Assembly (NCBI GenBank): GCA_017618275.1
Contig: JAFZUS010000034.1
Span: 1-38,606, forward strand
Direction: 5' to 3'
DNA length: 38,606 bases
Origin: Prevotella sp.
Lineage (GTDB): Bacteria > Bacteroidota > Bacteroidia > Bacteroidales > Bacteroidaceae
Position 1 is the stretch's first letter; each line of letters opens with the position of its first letter. This document shows, piece after piece, positions 1 through 7,525 of the stretch. The notes beneath the pieces are model-generated. The model saw only the letters and a list, made by a program, of their open reading frames with translations. It was not told the DNA's origin and did not search any database. The position numbers and the translations under genes were made by a program.

Positions 1-3000
1 AGCAGGTACGCTGCTTTCAGAGAACACAACGGGCTTGAACACGCCCTTCTCCAGTACGAACGCCAGATAGTCGCTCGTGTCGGTAGAGCCGGTGGCGTCA
101 TAAAGCAAGTCCGCCATCGTCTTTGTGCCGTCGCCGGCAGTAAACAGGGGCGAGATGGTGGTTGGAACGCTGTTCTCGATACCCTCCGCCTCTGCGACAG
201 AAGCACCAACCAGCGTGAACGTGGGATCAAGGTTGCCGTCGGGCGAGCCGTCGCCGTCAGCATCCTTCATAAGGATCACAGGCACGCCATTGGGCAGGCC
301 GTCCAAGGGAGCCTCGCTCAGTATCACCGTGCAGGTCGTGGTGTCGTAGCCGGTCACCACGTAAGCCTTCACGCCGTCCATCAGCATCCAATCACCGTCG
401 GTACTGCAGACACTGACATATTTCTCACCGCCCGTGGTGATGATATCAAGGGGATGCAGCGTCTTGCCGGCGAGAGCCGTCAGGTCGCTTGAGGTGAGGT
501 CGCCAAATACGGTGCTGGCGGCTGTGCCCTCATCATTATATGCCACGAAGCGCTTGCCGGCAGCGGTCTTCACTTTGCCCTGATAGCTGCTGGCCTTAAT
601 GAAGTCCGTGGACTTGCTCCAACCGAGGGTGATGTTTTGGGCGTATATGCCCTTGGCGTTGGTGCCGGTGGCGGTCACCTGTCCGCCGTTGATGGTGATG
701 TTTTTGGAGTTAATGCTGTAGGCTAAGTAGCCGTGGCAGCTGCTGGTGGCGGTCACCTGTCCGCCGTTGATGGTGATGTTTTCGTAGGCGTTGATGCCGT
801 CCTTATTGTTAGTATAGACGTTGAGTGTGCCTGTGCCGTTGGTTTGTCCGTAGATGGTAATTATATTACTGGAGATGGCAATTTTTTCGATTGGATTAGT
901 CTCGGTGCCGACGTTCATCTGGCAGCCATCGGCGAGGATGAGGTGGACTTCGTCATCAAAATTAAACGCGAGCGCGCCAGTATAGCTGACTTCGCCTTTG
1001 GCTACGTGCCAGCCGGGGGGGGGGGAGGTGTAACCATTGGTATTACCTTGCAGCACATAGACGATGTCGGTGGTGGTGCTCTTCTCCGTGCCTTCAGCAT
1101 CGAGGTATTTTACAGTGACGTCGTCGTTGCTGGCGGCGGGGCGCAGCACTTTTCCGGCGAGGGCTTCGACAGCATTTTCGTCGAGGGTCACGCCGCCGTC
1201 CTTACCTTGGATAAGTACTGCCTCCCTCTCGGGGTCATTGTCTGTAGCGGGGGTATAAGCAATAAAGGGCTTGCCGGCAACGGTCTTCACGCTTCTAGAA
1301 GATGGGATAGAGTATTTGTTGGTCTTGATGAAGTCCGTGGACTTGCTCCAACCGAGGGTGATGTCACCCTTATTGGCACAGATGCCGCGGGTGCCAGTGG
1401 CGGACACCTGACCGCCGTTAATGGTGACGTATTTATCGGCAAGGATGCCGTTGGAGTTGCCGTTGGCGGTGACGATGCCGCCGTTGATGATAACGTCATT
1501 GCTGGCGTTGATGCCGTGGTAGCTGCTGGTGGCGGTCACCTGTCCGCCGTTGATGGTGATGTCGCCGGCGCTAATTCCACAGTCTGTGCCGGTGGCAGTA
1601 AGGCTGCCAGTACCCCCGCTCTGGCTGTAGACGGAGAGTAAGTTTTCATATAAAAATATGGCCTCTACGCCGGCTTTGTCGGATAAGACGGTCATGTTGC
1701 AGCCGTCGGCGAGGATGAGGTGGGCTTCGCCATGAAACGTGAGCCTGCCGGTGTAACTGACTTCGCCTTTGGCTACATACCATCCACCGGGGAGGTTGGC
1801 TTCGCCGCCGCCGGTGAGGATATACACCTTGGGAGCGGTGGGGGTGATATCGGCAGTATTCTTGCTGACGAGCTTCTTCTGCGTGTCATCCCAGTCCATA
1901 TAGTCTACGCCGGTGTTGTAATATCTCACACCATTGATGTCGGCAGCAGGCATGGCGAAGGTCACGGTGGTGGCGGAATTGCTACTGATAGTGACTGCTG
2001 CCGAAGTATTAGGCTCTATGCCGTTCTGTCCGTAGTCCTTGTTGGTGGTGAGTGTCACCTCGTCATTCTCTTTAAATATATAATAAGGTGTATTGCTGAT
2101 GGTGAAGTCGGGGGCTGTTTTACCACTGACGGTGAGACCGGGTTCGTCTTTCACGTAGTAGCCGCTCAGCGGGCGCAGTGTCTTGCCATTGACAACCGTC
2201 CGGTCGCTGATAGTCATTTCTGAGGTGAGGTCGCCAAATACGGCACTGGCGGCTGTGCCCTCATCATTATACGCCACGAAGCGCTTGCCGTCAGCGGTCT
2301 TCACTTTGCCCTGATAGCTGCTGGCCTTAATGAAGTCCGTGGACTTGCTCCAGCCAAGGGTGATGCTGGCGGAACGGCCGTCGGCATAGATGCCGTTGTC
2401 GTTGCCGTTTGCTGTAACCTGTCCGCCAGTGATTGTGACGCTGGAGGAGCCGTTACTGCCTTTGACATAGATGCCGTTGGTACCGCCGGTGGCGGTCACA
2501 TGTCCGCCGTTGATGGTAATGCCAATGATAGCGTCGTCAACGTCAGAGTAGACGTAGATGCCATTATGTTGGCTGGTGACGGTGAGCGAGCCCATCGTCT
2601 TCTCGTCCGTGCTCTGGCCGTAGATGGTGATGCCCTTGTAGGTATTGGGAGCGTTAAAGGAGGCATAGATGGCGTTGTCATTGATGGGGTTGGCCTCGGT
2701 GCCGACCGTCATCTTACAGCCGTCGGTGAGGATGAGGTGGATGTCGACGCCGAACTCCAATTGATGGTGGAGGTTCACATTGCCTTCAGCATAGTACCAG
2801 CGATCTTTCAGAGTAGTACATCCCGCTGTGATAGGCAGAACATTGTTGGCAGTTTTTTTATCACCATTCTCATCGAGGTAATCCACACTGATGCTACCTA
2901 TTTTCTGGAAGTCTCCACCCTTCCAACTATGATAGGGGGGATCTATACCCAACTGTTCTGGTGACAGATTGGTAATCAGAGTACCCTGGCGGAATACACC

Positions 3001-3897
3001 ATCGAAGATATCCTGCTTGATGGTTGGAGCTTTTCTAGTCATACTCATCAAAATCAACCGACCTTTTTCCAGGGCTGTACAATCTTCGAACATATAGTCT
3101 GACCAACACCCATCACCGACCGTAAAGCCTTCACCCAAACTCAGGCTCGCCAGGCTGCTGCAGCCAGAGAACATTTTTTGCATATCTGTCACATTTTTGG
3201 TATTGAAGGTGCTTATGTCGAGGCTCGTCAGGCTGCTGCAACCATTGAACATTCTATCCATGTTTGACACATTGCTGGTATCGAAGCTGCCCAGGTCGAG
3301 GCTCGTCAGGCTGCTGCAACCATTGAACATTCTATCCATGTTTGTCACAATGCTGGTATCGAAGTTGCTCAGGTCGAGGCTCGTCAGGCTGCTGCAACCA
3401 TTGAACATATTGAACATGTCATCCACCTTTCTGGTATCGAAGCTGCTCAGGTCGAGGCTCGTCAGGATGCTGCAATCTACGAACATTTCTTTCATGCTTG
3501 TCACCTCGCTGGTGTTCAGGTTCTCAATACCTTCAATGCTTGTGATATTCTTACAGCCCTCGAACCATTTACAGCAACTCAGAGGGCGGGCATCGGCAAA
3601 GGAGGAATCGAACACCACGTGGGTGATGTTTGAGCTTTGATTAATCCACGGTTGAGTTTTTGCATTGGACACATCCCACTCGTTGGCACCCAACTCATGC
3701 TCCCCATACTTGAAGGTCAGGGTCTCCTTCGTTCCGTCCTGACCGGGATTGCCCTCGGCATCCAGTTCGTCCGTCAGCTCGGCATAGGCGATCTTTGTCT
3801 GTGCCCCTACCGTCGTGCCGGTGAGTAGCATCACGGTTATCACTGCCAGTGCCCGGAGGCCCAGCCACGATTGTTTCCAGAATTTCTTGTGTTCCAT
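1..3897 (-). CDS. BspA-like leucine-rich-repeat secreted surface protein with repeated beta-helix-like modules (3' end outside window)
   Basis: The reverse frame is open from the ATG at 3897 to the window edge, at least 1299 codons, and I checked most of it by eye. A basic N-terminus (MEHKKFWKQSW) and a hydrophobic stretch ending TTVGAQ form a Sec signal peptide. Residues of about 95-252 hold DUF285/BspA leucine-rich repeats (MFNGCSSLTSLDLSNFDTS type, 26-residue period). Behind them come three copies of a module built from an ILADGC-like strand, several ITINGGQVTATG turns and an ITLGWSKSTDFIK stretch, separated by linkers with LxALAGKxLRP motifs. The modules resemble the parallel beta-helix pattern of Cthe_2159-type carbohydrate-binding proteins; that link is inference. 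BspA-like proteins are known as surface adhesins. The C-terminus, where a type IX sorting signal would lie, is not in the window. A C11 tract and long direct repeats lie inside the gene. Confidence 0.93.
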   Translation of the reverse strand, partial: MEHKKFWKQSWLGLRALAVITVMLLTGTTVGAQTKIAYAELTDELDAEGNPGQDGTKETLTFKYGEHELGANEWDVSNAKTQPWINQSSNITHVVFDSSFADARPLSCCKWFEGCKNITSIEGIENLNTSEVTSMKEMFVDCSILTSLDLSSFDTRKVDDMFNMFNGCSSLTSLDLSNFDTSIVTNMDRMFNGCSSLTSLDLGSFDTSNVSNMDRMFNGCSSLTSLDISTFNTKNVTDMQKMFSGCSSLASLSLGEGFTVGDGCWSDYMFEDCTALEKGRLILMSMTRKAPTIKQDIFDGVFRQGTLITNLSPEQLGIDPPYHSWKGGDFQKIGSISVDYLDENGDKKTANNVLPITAGCTTLKDRWYYAEGNVNLHHQLEFGVDIHLILTDGCKMTVGTEANPINDNAIYASFNAPNTYKGITIYGQSTDEKTMGSLTVTSQHNGIYVYSDVDDAIIGITINGGHVTATGGTNGIYVKGSNGSSSVTITGGQVTANGNDNGIYADGRSASITLGWSKSTDFIKASSYQGKVKTADGKRFVAYNDEGTAASAVFGDLTSEMTISDRTVVNGKTLRPLSGYYVKDEPGLTVSGKTAPDFTISNTPYYIFKENDEVTLTTNKDYGQNGIEPNTSAAVTISSNSATTVTFAMPAADINGVRYYNTGVDYMDWDDTQKKLVSKNTADITPTAPKVYILTGGGEANLPGGWYVAKGEVSYTGRLTFHGEAHLILADGCNMTVLSDKAGVEAIFLYENLLSVYSQSGGTGSLTATGTDCGISAGDITINGGQVTATSSYHGINASNDVIINGGIVTANGNSNGILADKYVTINGGQVSATGTRGICANKGDITLGWSKSTDFIKTNKYSIPSSRSVKTVAGKPFIAYTPATDNDPEREAVLIQGKDGGVTLDENAVEALAGKVLRPAASNDDVTVKYLDAEGTEKSTTTDIVYVLQGNTNGYTSPPPGWHVAKGEVSYTGALAFNFDDEVHLILADGCQMNVGTETNPIEKIAISSNIITIYGQTNGTGTLNVYTNNKDGINAYENITINGGQVTATSSCHGYLAYSINSKNITINGGQVTATGTNAKGIYAQNITLGWSKSTDFIKASSYQGKVKTAAGKRFVAYNDEGTAASTVFGDLTSSDLTALAGKTLHPLDIITTGGEKYVSVCSTDGDWMLMDGVKAYVVTGYDTTTCTVILSEAPLDGLPNGVPVILMKDADGDGSPDGNLDPTFTLVGASVAEAEGIENSVPTTISPLFTAGDGTKTMADLLYDATGSTDTSDYLAFVLEKGVFKPVVFSESSVPA
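491..634. repeat. 144-bp direct repeat, copy A (partner at 2222-2365)
   Basis: This segment matches 2222-2365 without gaps and with about 6 mismatches by eye, and lies 1.73 kb away in the same reading frame. It encodes the YNDEGTAAS linker and the ITLGWSKSTDFIK strand of the beta-helix-like module. Recombination between copies would delete or duplicate one or more modules in frame, because the spacing of 1731 bases is a multiple of three. Confidence 0.9.
1015..1025. repeat. Homopolymer of 11 G (C on the coding strand) inside the surface-protein ORF
   Basis: Eleven consecutive G on the plus strand; on the coding strand they give three proline codons in TSPPPGWHVAKG. The equivalent place in the neighbouring module reads ANLPGGWYVAKG and has only four G in a row (1790-1793). 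A tract of this length is prone to slippage, which would shift the frame near codon 958. Confidence 0.97.
2222..2365. repeat. 144-bp direct repeat, copy B (partner at 491-634)
   Basis: Second copy of the in-frame direct repeat described for 491-634. A more diverged third relative lies near 1273-1370, sharing the segment encoding the GWSKSTDFIK stretch. Confidence 0.9.
3143..3532 (-). repeat. Five tandem 78-bp leucine-rich repeats in the BspA-like gene
   Basis: Repeat starts fall at 3143, 3221, 3299, 3377 and 3455, exactly 78 bases apart, encoding 26-residue DUF285-type units. The units at 3221 and 3299 differ at about 4 of 78 bases by eye, so they look recently duplicated; the outer units are more diverged. 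Confidence 0.93.
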
Positions 3898-3969
3898 ATC
3901 CTTAGTTATTCTTATTGTTGACTGTCTTTATGGTCGAGGTGCAACCTTGGTGACACACTCATTCGGTTG

Positions 3970-4004
3970 CAAAGATACGAAAATTTCGATTAAGTAAGTA
4001 CAAA
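3970..4004 (-). promoter_or_regulatory. Promoter of the BspA-like gene
   Basis: A TATCTTTG -7 element lies at 3970-3977 on the minus strand. The nearest TTTG is at 4001-4004, with a 23-base spacer that is slightly long. Two bases upstream of the -7 element sits AATCGAAATTTT (3980-3991), repeated at the divergent promoter. Confidence 0.6.
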
Positions 4005-4087
4005 AGGAATGAATTTCTTTTGTCGAGCGGGAGAAATTTATCTAATAAGTGAGCAAACATGTATTTTTATAAAAAAATACGCATTCT

Positions 4088-4119
4088 TTTCGCTAAATCG
4101 AAATTTTGCATTACCTTTG
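4088..4119 (+). promoter_or_regulatory. Promoter of the unknown lipoprotein gene
   Basis: A TACCTTTG -7 element lies at 4112-4119, 21 bases before the chosen ATG. Only a weak TTTC stands in for the -33 element at 4088-4091. AATCGAAATTTT occurs at 4096-4107, four bases upstream of the -7 box, as at the divergent promoter. Confidence 0.6.
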
Positions 4120-4140
4120 CCCGTGAAAAAGAATAAACGT

Positions 4141-4884
4141 ATGAAACAGAATTTGATTTTGATGATGATAGCGGCTGTGCTGACGACAGCCTGTTCTTCA
4201 GGCAACACCCCGTCGGCACAAGAAATAACTGCTTACAACGACGAGCAGCCTCTGCCTGGCGACTCTTCCGTCTACGGACTGGCCTGTGAGGGTTGCACAG
4301 ACTCCCTGCTCGTGTTCCTGCCCTTCTCAGGCGGCGACCCCGACACTATCGACATCCTCAATGCCCGTGTGCAGCGTCGTGTGTTCGGACGACCTGACAT
4401 CGGTGATCTGGTGGCGATAGTCCTGAATGCCAACAACAAGAAAGAGGCGGATATCGTGATTAACATCGATCGTCTGAAGGGCGAGTGGTGCTACATGGTC
4501 ATGCCCCGTCTGCGCCCCCGTGCAGGAGCCTCGGCCGACAGCATCGTACAATTGCCACCCGATTTCCCCGATTCCCTGCGGAAGAAGTGGTTCCAGCCAC
4601 GTGAGTACGGCATTGACATCCGTCGCGACTATACCGCCCGTCCTATTGGCATCCAGCGCAACAATGCCGACCGCCAGAACGGTCCTGTGGAATATCCCCA
4701 GGTAAAGCGTTATCGCGAGTGGCGCATCTATAACGGTCACCTCCTGCTCAGCGAGGCACGACGCGACACCCTCGGCAACCAGCAGATAACCCATACCGAT
4801 ACGGCCGACATCGTCTTTATGCGACGCGACACCCTCCTACTCCGCTTCAAAGACCACGAGCAGGGCTACTACCGTAAGAATTAA
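4141..4884 (+). CDS. Lipoprotein of unknown function
   Basis: I do not recognise the family. The 247-residue product starts [20 protein letters not shown], a lipoprotein signal peptide with the lipobox TTAC, so it should be anchored in the outer or inner membrane. I chose the ATG at 4141 over an in-frame extension from 4009, because the -7 element at 4112-4119 lies between them and only this start gives a signal peptide. Behind the signal is an acidic, strand-rich domain with two cysteines close together ([14 protein letters not shown]). The C-terminal third has repeated RRDT patterns and ends GYYRKN. It is divergent from the BspA-like gene and convergent with queF; the stop codons of the two genes overlap by three bases at 4882-4883/4881, with no terminator visible between them. 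Confidence 0.85.
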   Translation: MKQNLILMMIAAVLTTACSSGNTPSAQEITAYNDEQPLPGDSSVYGLACEGCTDSLLVFLPFSGGDPDTIDILNARVQRRVFGRPDIGDLVAIVLNANNKKEADIVINIDRLKGEWCYMVMPRLRPRAGASADSIVQLPPDFPDSLRKKWFQPREYGIDIRRDYTARPIGIQRNNADRQNGPVEYPQVKRYREWRIYNGHLLLSEARRDTLGNQQITHTDTADIVFMRRDTLLLRFKDHEQGYYRKN

Positions 4885-5348
4885 ATCATTTGATGCTCCA
4901 ACAGGCGCTTCTCGGCCAAGTCAGCATACTTGGTACCAGGACGGCCATAGTTGGCATAAGGATAGATGGAGATGCCCCCACGAGGCGTAAACAGACCCAC
5001 CACCTCGATGTATTTGGGGTCCATCAGGCGCACCAGGTCTTTCATGATCGTGTTGACACAGTCCTCATGGAAATCGCCGTGATTACGAAATGAAAAGAGG
5101 TAGAGTTTCAGGCTTTTCGACTCAACCATCCGTTCGCCCGGGATATACAGGATCTTGATCTCCGCAAAGTCGGGCTGACCCGTAATGGGACAGAGCGACG
5201 TGAACTCTGGACAATTGAACTGCACCCAATAATCATTATCGGGATGCTTGTTGACAAAAGTCTCCAGGACCTCTGGGGCATAATCCTGACGGTATTCGGT
5301 CTTCTTGCCAAGAGCCTGCAAGCCCTCTTCGCCTCTGTTCTCGTTCAT
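4881..5348 (-). CDS. queF: NADPH-dependent 7-cyano-7-deazaguanine reductase (preQ1 synthase)
   Basis: QueF reduces the nitrile of preQ0 to the amine preQ1 in queuosine biosynthesis, a cytosolic step using two NADPH. The 155-residue product is the short, single-T-fold form. Visible family residues are the nucleophile Cys53 in [11 protein letters not shown], Asp60 nearby, and Glu95 in GDFHEDCVN. The [16 protein letters not shown] stretch near the C-terminus is also typical. It is the last gene of the rplY operon; its ATG overlaps the TGA of the queuosine-precursor transporter (ATGA), so the two are probably translationally coupled. This pairing supports a salvage or synthesis role for the transporter. 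Confidence 0.96.
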   Translation of the reverse strand: MNENRGEEGLQALGKKTEYRQDYAPEVLETFVNKHPDNDYWVQFNCPEFTSLCPITGQPDFAEIKILYIPGERMVESKSLKLYLFSFRNHGDFHEDCVNTIMKDLVRLMDPKYIEVVGLFTPRGGISIYPYANYGRPGTKYADLAEKRLLEHQMI

Positions 5349-6070
5349 AGTTTCGTAATTTTAAAGATGTTATAGGTTATGTCATGATCAAACACATCCT
5401 CATTATCATGAGACTTGGTGAACTTCACCACACGGATGGTGACGGGCAGTGCCACGATCTCGTAGAGCGTCTTGATGGTGACCTGTGTGATGACGAGTGA
5501 AGGCATCTCCTCCCAGGGTATCACACCACCAAGGGCGAGAGGGAAGAAGATGATAGAGTCGGTGAGTTCGCCAAAGACGGTACTCAGCACGGCACGGGCG
5601 GAGAAATTCTTCGAAAAGCCGTCCGACGAGGCAGGATGCCTGTTCTGTGAAGAGAGTTTCATGCGACTCATCACGTAGGCATTCATAAACGAACCGCATA
5701 TAAATGCCAGGAACGAGGCGCCGGCGATACGCGGAGCCAGACCGAATATCTGGTGGAAGCCCTCCTCGCCGTGCCAGTAGGGAGCCCCTGGGATCCAATC
5801 GGCAATGGCACCGAAAATGACGAAGAGGAAGTTCATGGCGAACCCAATCCAGATGAGCAGGCGGGTACGTCCATAGCCCCACACCTCGCAGACCACGTCG
5901 TTGAGAATATAACTGATGGGGAATACGATCAGTCCTGCCGTCATATTGGCCGGTCCAAAGGATATCTGCTTGGTCTCAAGCACGTTGGCCGTAATCAGGC
6001 AGACACAGAACAGGATGCTGTAGAGCATGAACAGCACACTGATGCGGTGTGGGGATTTATTTTCTTGCAT
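5345..6070 (-). CDS. yhhQ: Queuosine precursor transporter, YhhQ/VUT family
   Basis: The 241-residue membrane protein has the DUF165/YhhQ pattern: a first helix near residues 10-30, the segment [11 protein letters not shown], then [21 protein letters not shown], and the late motif [15 protein letters not shown]. Family members such as E. coli YhhQ import preQ0/preQ1. About six membrane helices can be read. It sits directly upstream of queF with an ATGA overlap, which agrees with a queuosine role. It follows the Na+/Ca2+ exchanger by one base. The C-terminal tail ([22 protein letters not shown]) is charged and probably cytoplasmic. Confidence 0.93.
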   Translation of the reverse strand: MQENKSPHRISVLFMLYSILFCVCLITANVLETKQISFGPANMTAGLIVFPISYILNDVVCEVWGYGRTRLLIWIGFAMNFLFVIFGAIADWIPGAPYWHGEEGFHQIFGLAPRIAGASFLAFICGSFMNAYVMSRMKLSSQNRHPASSDGFSKNFSARAVLSTVFGELTDSIIFFPLALGGVIPWEEMPSLVITQVTIKTLYEIVALPVTIRVVKFTKSHDNEDVFDHDITYNIFKITKL

Positions 6071-6071
6071 A

Positions 6072-7061
6072 TTACAACAGATAGAAAAGCCAGCACATAT
6101 AGGCCAGGAATCCCAGAATCATCAGGACACCCTCACGGCGCGACACGAAATACTTGGTGTAGGCAAAGATCCAGAGGAGGCCGATACTGACAAGCATCAT
6201 CATCAGGTCGATGATGGTAATACCCATGATGCGCATGGGACAGATAACAGCGGTGGCTCCCAGCACCAACAGGATATTCAGCACGTTGGAGCCGATGGCA
6301 TTGCCGATGGCCAGCGAGGCCTTGCCCTTATAGGCAGCCACCACACTTGTAGCCAGTTCAGGCAATGACGTACCGCCTGCCACGATAGTCAGGCCTATCA
6401 CGCTCTGGCGCACGCCATAGCGGTGGGCCACATAGGTGGCACCATCAACAAAGATATTACTGCCGATGATCAGGCAAGCCAGTCCTACGAGCATCCAAAG
6501 GGCACTGATGCCCATCTTCCTGTAGTCAATAGGCAGTTTCTCCTCCTCTTCACCCAGATACTCCTTATGAGGCTTCAACTCACCCGACCTTCGGGCCAGC
6601 GTGAAACTGTAGATGATAAAGACCACTAAGCCGAGGAGCAGCACCACACCATCGCTGCGGCTGATCTCGTTGCCCCAGAGGTGGGCCGACTCCATATCAT
6701 CGAAACAAAGGACAAACAACAGCAGCGAGGCTACCACAGCGAAGGGGATATCCTTCTTCACCGTCGAGGGATTGACCACCATCGGTGCAACGACAGCAGC
6801 ACACCCCACGATAAGCATCGTGTTGAAGATATTGGAACCAATGACATTTCCCACGGCCAAGTCGGGGGTGCCCTTGATGGCTGAAACAAGGCTGACAAAC
6901 AATTCCGGAGCAGAAGTACCAGCAGCCACGATGGTGAGGCCAATGACAATCTCCGGGATATTCGCACAGCGTGCCACAGCAGAGGCTCCCTCTGTCAGAC
7001 GGTCAGCCCCCCACAGCACGAGAGCGACACCAAGAATAATCAACAGTCCATTCAGTATCAT
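6072..7061 (-). CDS. Na+/Ca2+ exchanger (CaCA family, YrbG-like)
   Basis: The 329-residue inner-membrane antiporter carries the two inverted alpha repeats that form the ion site: GTSAPELFVS followed by GNVIGSNIFNT near residues 48-83, and GGTSLPELATS followed by GNAIGSNVLNI near residues 228-262. About ten helices can be read, with an acidic cytoplasmic loop in the middle (HKEYLGEEEEKLPIDYRKMG). Members of this family exchange Na+ for Ca2+ to lower cytosolic calcium. Its ATG overlaps the stop of the S4-domain gene upstream by four bases, placing it within the rplY-queF operon. Confidence 0.94.
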   Translation of the reverse strand: MILNGLLIILGVALVLWGADRLTEGASAVARCANIPEIVIGLTIVAAGTSAPELFVSLVSAIKGTPDLAVGNVIGSNIFNTMLIVGCAAVVAPMVVNPSTVKKDIPFAVVASLLLFVLCFDDMESAHLWGNEISRSDGVVLLLGLVVFIIYSFTLARRSGELKPHKEYLGEEEEKLPIDYRKMGISALWMLVGLACLIIGSNIFVDGATYVAHRYGVRQSVIGLTIVAGGTSLPELATSVVAAYKGKASLAIGNAIGSNVLNILLVLGATAVICPMRIMGITIIDLMMMLVSIGLLWIFAYTKYFVSRREGVLMILGFLAYMCWLFYLL

Positions 7062-7513
7062 AAATCCTCCAAATTTAAAAAGTCATCCAATGCACGACGG
7101 TCTTTCTTCGTCGGGCGACCCGTACCCCTGGCACGGTCGACAAATCCGCTGATGCGGTTCATCTCTAACAGTTCATACTGCTCTGGGGCCGTCACGTTCT
7201 CATATATCTCCGGCAGCAGTTTCGCCCCTACCCGCTGCTCAATGGTCTTGAGGATACGGAAGGAATAGGTGACGGGTGGCTTGCGCACGTCGATGATCTC
7301 GCCTACCTTCACGGGACGGGAGGGCTTGCACCCTACCCCGCCTATGCTGACGCGCCCATTCTTACAGGCATCAGCCGCAATGGAGCGTGTCTTGAAAATA
7401 CGCGCTGCCCACAGCCATTTATCTATCCGAGCGAGACTAAGACCTTCCCCCGTCCCCTCCCTAAAAGGGAGGGGCGTAGATACTTTATCCATATTCTTAT
7501 CTTTACTCAACAT
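7058..7513 (-). CDS. S4-domain RNA-binding protein, Hsp15-like
   Basis: The core starts at LARIDKWLWAARIFKTRS and continues through CKNGRVSIGGVGCKPSRPVKVGEIIDV, the S4 RNA-binding fold of Hsp15/HslR, which binds stalled 50S subunits carrying nascent chains. The basic C-terminus (TGRPTKKDRRALDDFL) also matches. The product is 151 residues from the ATG at 7513. About 25 residues at the N-terminus (including STPLPFREGTGEGL) come from a short dispersed palindromic repeat and are not part of the fold. An internal ATG at 7492 gives a form seven residues shorter that still contains the repeat. The neighbouring pth and rplY fit a ribosome-related role. Confidence 0.87.
   Translation of the reverse strand: MLSKDKNMDKVSTPLPFREGTGEGLSLARIDKWLWAARIFKTRSIAADACKNGRVSIGGVGCKPSRPVKVGEIIDVRKPPVTYSFRILKTIEQRVGAKLLPEIYENVTAPEQYELLEMNRISGFVDRARGTGRPTKKDRRALDDFLNLEDL
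7437..7475 (-). repeat. Dispersed palindromic element, copy 1 (start of S4 gene)
   Basis: A 9-bp hairpin (CCCCTCCCT with AGGGAGGGG, 7454-7462 and 7466-7474) is followed on the minus strand by a G-rich tail ending AGGTCTTAG. It aligns with the inverted copy at 7531-7564. It lies in frame and encodes PLPFREGTGEGLSL of the S4 protein. Confidence 0.8.
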
Positions 7514-7525
7514 CTGTAAATGTAA

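Noticed and set aside
733-1641. Long plus-strand open frame antisense to the surface protein
   Set aside because: Repetitive Gly/Val/Asp-rich mirror of the coding repeats, no promoter or homology. The minus-strand frame has a signal peptide, LRRs and a continuous open frame to the window edge.
3143-3532. CRISPR-like spacing of the 78-bp repeats
   Set aside because: The units are contiguous and coding, with no unique spacers between repeats, and translate into a BspA leucine-rich pattern.
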